A DNA stretch of 64,000 nt from Kalmusia sp. IMI 367209 (lineage: Eukaryota > Ascomycota > Dothideomycetes > Pleosporales > Didymosphaeriaceae), in contig JAPEUQ010000024.1 in assembly GCA_027946365.1 (NCBI GenBank), forward strand, positions 1 to 64,000, written 5' to 3'. The translations under genes and the position numbers were made by a program. Under the pieces are notes generated by a model. The model saw only the letters and a program-made list of their open reading frames with translations. It made no database searches and was not told the DNA's origin. Shown one piece after another: positions 60,715 to 64,000 of the stretch. Positions within the stretch are counted from its first letter, which is position 1; every line of letters starts with the position of its first letter.

Positions 60715-61821
60715 TCAGTGTCCTGTCCAATAGTTTCCAGATACCATGGTTGGCGATACTTGCGTGGCTTTGTCTGGTGACCTGCGCCGCCCTGTAGGGC
60801 TTCGCATTGAACCGCGTTCCGTGCATACGTTGGGACTCAATGGAGTCAGCCCAACGCTATCTTCTTTTGGCTCGGGTGTGTTGTGTTCTGATCGGGTCTG
60901 AATACAGCTAGGCTTGAGAAGTACGCGAGGAGTTGCGCTGGGGTGATGATGCGATTTGACAGGTCGCGGATGCGACCTTGTATGGCTTTCGAGGGCCTCT
61001 TCCCCCTCGTTGGGAGTGTTTGTAGGCCTCGTGCACTTCTGATGTAGGACTTCACGGGAGCTCTTTGACTTTGTCATGTGCGATCGAGATGCTTCGGCGG
61101 GGTCTGAAACGTTTCGTAGCCAGCTGTGTATCTGCTCTGCGTTTGATGTAGTGGCTGGAGATCGGATCGTTGTTTCCATGTGAATATATCCAGAATCGTC
61201 GGACCATGTGTCGCAGGTCTCTTTGGCTGGAGACGTAGCCTGGTCATCCAAGTGTTCGATACCTAGAATGGCTGGACCACCTGGTGCCCTTGAGCGTTGC
61301 ACGGCATGTTGGGGAACAATAGCTCCTGGCTGCTGGGTCATACGGCACGGGGAGACGGGCCTTGAGATGTTTGGAAGTTGAGGATACAGGCTAACCCCTT
61401 CGTTTTGAGATGTCCTTGCATGCTGAGCATCCTGAAAAATCTGTTGCATGCGACTTGCATAACCTGGTCGGGCTGGAGATTGAAGTAGGACTGATTCGCG
61501 GTTTGAACGACGCCTCGCACTGTTTGCTGGAAAGCGTGTTTTTGACGCGCGCTGAAGACTTGTTGGTATTGGTGGGGACACAGCTGGCAACGAAACGGCG
61601 TTTTCAGGAGAAGGTTGGGCGGTATGCGAACCGATCATTTCATTGTTGTGGAATTGCATCGACATACTTTCTTGGTGTGAGTACGCTTTGCCGGGTACTG
61701 GTTGCTTCGTCAACACACGACCGCGGCCAACTGCAAAGTCAAGCTGCTCATGAAGCAATTGCTCAGCGGTAGCTATGTAGCCATGTAGCCATGTATACGT
61801 AGCAGGATGAGGTATGTCCAT
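60715..61821 (-). CDS. Hypothetical Ser/Pro-rich protein (368 aa from the first ATG)
   Basis: A long open frame whose first ATG is at 61,821 (MDIPHPATYTW). It could extend further upstream (to about 61,962) if an unseen 5' exon supplies the start. The sequence begins with a possible helix (AEQLLHEQLDFAVGRGR), then is low-complexity: many Ser/Pro/Arg/Thr, no hydrophobic segment, several SP and SXXR phosphorylation-like sites (RRRSNRES, SPTGRRRSP). It looks disordered and possibly nuclear (basic clusters). No family recognised. It could be an orphan or lineage-specific gene. Confidence 0.55.
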   Translation of the reverse strand: MDIPHPATYTWLHGYIATAEQLLHEQLDFAVGRGRVLTKQPVPGKAYSHQESMSMQFHNNEMIGSHTAQPSPENAVSLPAVSPPIPTSLQRASKTRFPANSARRRSNRESVLLQSPARPGYASRMQQIFQDAQHARTSQNEGVSLYPQLPNISRPVSPCRMTQQPGAIVPQHAVQRSRAPGGPAILGIEHLDDQATSPAKETCDTWSDDSGYIHMETTIRSPATTSNAEQIHSWLRNVSDPAEASRSHMTKSKSSREVLHQKCTRPTNTPNEGEEALESHTRSHPRPVKSHHHPSATPRVLLKPSCIQTRSEHNTPEPKEDSVGLTPLSPNVCTERGSMRSPTGRRRSPDKATQVSPTMVSGNYWTGH

Positions 61822-62750
61822 GCAACCGCAATGATGCTTGTAGATAGCTGCAGGGTCCGCCGAGAGCAGAGGGTAGCGTGTCGCATGTGAGACTGGGAAG
61901 GTTGAGGCCGTGTGTGGATTGCACAGGGCCTTGTTCAACGTTTGGTTGGCGCATTGGCGCACCTTCCCCGACTATCGAGTCCTTCTGCATACAATTGGGA
62001 AGTCACGGTGTTGCGGAGGAATGAAGCACCCGCGCCGAAAGAGCGTTGCCAGTGACGATGCATCGAGCCTTGTGGGTGCTGGAAGTCCAAGTGCAGGTGA
62101 AGGCGAAGGCTGTTGCACGTGACCCATAGTACGCAGGTGCGCCTAGTGCCTGCCTACCTGTCTCGAGCAGCGAGACGTCGATGGCGAGCCCCGAGCCGCG
62201 GCGCTCAGTTGCGCAACAGCGGCAGGCAGCGTCATAGCGCGGCTGGGACCTTAATATAAACCAGGACCGCGACTTCATTTGGGCTGACTCTTGTCGCACG
62301 CATCCTTCTGCGTCGCGGTCCATGCATTGTTCGCTGACGAGACGGGGTGGACTGGGAACGGCGGTGGGGCTGGGTGACAGCGTATACCGGCACGCCAGAA
62401 GCTGTGCGGTACGTTCCTCGGGCAGACTGCATGCAAAGAAAAGAAGGGTAAGAAAAGAAAAAGGGCAAGAGGCAACACGGCACACACACACCTGCAAGCG
62501 TGCCTGGCCCGGAGCAGTGGGGGTGGGAGAGAGGAGGGCGGGAGGACAAGCTGGGCATGCTCAAACACGCGCAGGGGCCACCAATATCAATCTCGGGACA
62601 AATTCATGCTGCCGAGCGCACGCCCCGAGCCGCTCTCTCTGGGCCGCTGCTTCACATTCACGCTGCTGACGCGACCATGGCACCCATCTCATCTCGTCTC
62701 AACCCCAAGAGCGGAGCAGCGCAGGCAGAGAAAGCTGTGGGCGCGCACGC

Positions 62751-62782
<32 letters not shown>

Positions 62783-63951
62783 AGGAGAAACCGGTGGCTT
62801 CGGAAGAATTGTTGGTCGGAGGAGCCCTCGTGCTGGACGGGAACTCGTGCGCTGCCCGGCCTGTCTCACCACGTAGGCGGCCAATGACGGCGGCGCGCGG
62901 CGGCCCCTGACTCGTCAATCTGTGGCAGCTTAGGATGGCTGAGGATGGCGTTGCTCGCTTCGACCGAGGGCCCCGTTCCAGCGTCTGTGCTGTGGCCTGC
63001 TGGGGTCCGGATCCCAGGCCTCGCTGCCATGCCCTGCACCATCTGCACCACCACCACCCCAGCGCGGGCCCCGGCCCTGAAGTCTCTGGACTCGCTGCCT
63101 CTCCACCGCTCTCTCAACACCAGGCGCTGGTCGAAGAGTGCTGCTCGCGAGTCCGACGCTCTTTTACTTTTTTTTATTCTGTCCCCTCACCCCCCTCCAG
63201 TTCCGTTGCTGGCCTTTTCCGAACTTCTCTTCGCTCTTTCAACGCTTTCTTTTCTTGTCCGTGCCCTCGTTCGCCGGCGTTCCAATACTCATATTTTCGT
63301 ATGGCCACCGCGCCTGCCGTGCACCTGATCCCGCGAGCAAATTGACAACGCCTTGTGAGCACACACACCTTCGAGACAAAGGACGTCTTTTCTCCGACAG
63401 TGTCTGTCTGACCGTTGGGGAGACACTGCTGTAGTGTACGTATAGCTTTCCCTCGTCGTCTCCGCATCTGGAAGTCCGCTCCTCGGTGCTGCTACGAGAA
63501 GCGTCGCAAGATATACCTCCCAATCCGCGCTACCCCCCCCAAGCACTCGTCCACCGTCTCCAACTCTGATACATCTTTCGGCCTTGTGGGATCCTCGTTG
63601 ACCCTCGCATTGTCGCATGCCGCTGGTTTGGGAACGTCCTTGCCGTTTTCTCGCTTCTTCAGCATTATGCTAGGGACCCGACTGATCATGACTGGCTGTA
63701 GGTTTCGATAATTCCTAATTTGTAAACCATTGGCCTATCGCTTCCAATATTCGGTCCTGTCATCACCCAACTTGCTGCGTCGTGGATCCGCCTCAAGCAA
63801 GGAACCATTGCTTTCGGTACCTCGCCCGACCGACACTCTAACCATACTGGCTCTCCTCTAACAACGTGCCTCATCGCCATTGTCCAGAGCAGCTGCCTTA
63901 GACATCAGGACCGCCATCTGCAATTTGTAATTGCCATTGGGAGATTCTTCC
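61822..63951. other. GC-rich regulatory/leader region without supported gene
   Basis: 2,130 bp. The left part is GC-rich spacer with shadow frames; a (GA)n microsatellite lies at 62,751-62,778. The right part (63,130-63,950) is rich in pyrimidine tracts such as CTTTTACTTTTTTTTATTCTG, typical of the long 5' leaders of actively transcribed filamentous-fungal genes. It probably leads into a gene beyond the window. Confidence 0.4.
62751..62778. repeat. (GA)14 microsatellite
   Basis: Uninterrupted GA dinucleotide repeat of about 28 bases, in spacer. Confidence 0.9.
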
Positions 63952-64000
63952 ATGCCCAGCTCGGTACCATTCCTCCCCCACATCAGCGCACGGCAACCCC
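63952..64000 (+). CDS. Possible start of a gene running off the right edge
   Basis: An ATG at 63,952 (MPSSVPFLPHIS) opens a frame with no stop before the window ends, following an extended pyrimidine-rich leader. Only 16 codons are visible; no function can be assigned. The context fits a gene start, but chance is not excluded. Confidence 0.3.
   Translation, partial: MPSSVPFLPHISARQP

Noticed and set aside
1..64000. CRISPR arrays, bacterial operons, ribosome-binding sites
   Set aside because: The window is eukaryotic nuclear DNA; no spaced direct repeats of CRISPR type occur, and the tandem arrays found have no unique spacers.

Overview
The window is nuclear DNA of a filamentous ascomycete (Pezizomycotina, most likely a RIP-active Dothideomycete-type genome; the class is inferred, not proven). 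Reasons: short GT..AG introns of 40-90 nt that restore reading frames exactly, Zn2Cys6, DHA-type MFS, P450, rhodopsin-like and GPI-chitinase genes, and a sharply bounded AT-rich block in which TpA is very common and CpA/TpG are rare, the signature of repeat-induced point mutation.

Bases 1 to about 18,030 are an AT-rich graveyard of nested, RIP-degraded transposons with no intact gene. In order: a minus-strand Copia relic cut by the window edge (A, 1-~3,960); a minus-strand Gypsy element (B) split into ~4,100-7,329 and 12,966-~14,470; a full-length plus-strand Copia element (C, 7,335-12,960) with 432-bp LTRs and a 5-bp target duplication, sitting inside B; a full-length plus-strand Fot1/Pogo element (D, 15,010-16,855) with 45-bp inverted repeats and a TA duplication; and the C-terminal end of a hAT transposase (E, ~16,860-17,640). 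A 33-bp minisatellite rich in CCCTAA-like hexamers (17,836-17,993) lies exactly at the junction with normal-GC sequence.

From 18.2 to 32.3 kb follows a compact secondary-metabolism-like cassette: P450 (-), 14-TM MFS exporter (-), P450 (+), rhodopsin-like 7-TM protein (+), P450 (+) and an FAD-linked oxidase (+) that carries one internal stop codon. No polyketide synthase, NRPS, terpene cyclase or prenyltransferase is visible, so the group has tailoring and export functions but no backbone enzyme in this window.

From 35 kb onward genes are housekeeping-like and more widely spaced: a single-pass membrane protein; a Zn2Cys6 regulator with two compensating frame changes; a 9-exon DHA1 MFS transporter; a modular GPI-anchored GH18 chitinase with two CBM18 domains; a long disordered/coiled-coil protein; a decayed Goodbye-TPR (STAND-type) pseudogene; an ABHD12-like hydrolase; an HSL-type esterase; and a hypothetical protein. 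Several low-complexity tracts occur between them. Gene models were built by hand from splice sites and frame continuity; every multi-exon model listed as CDS has a total length divisible by three.
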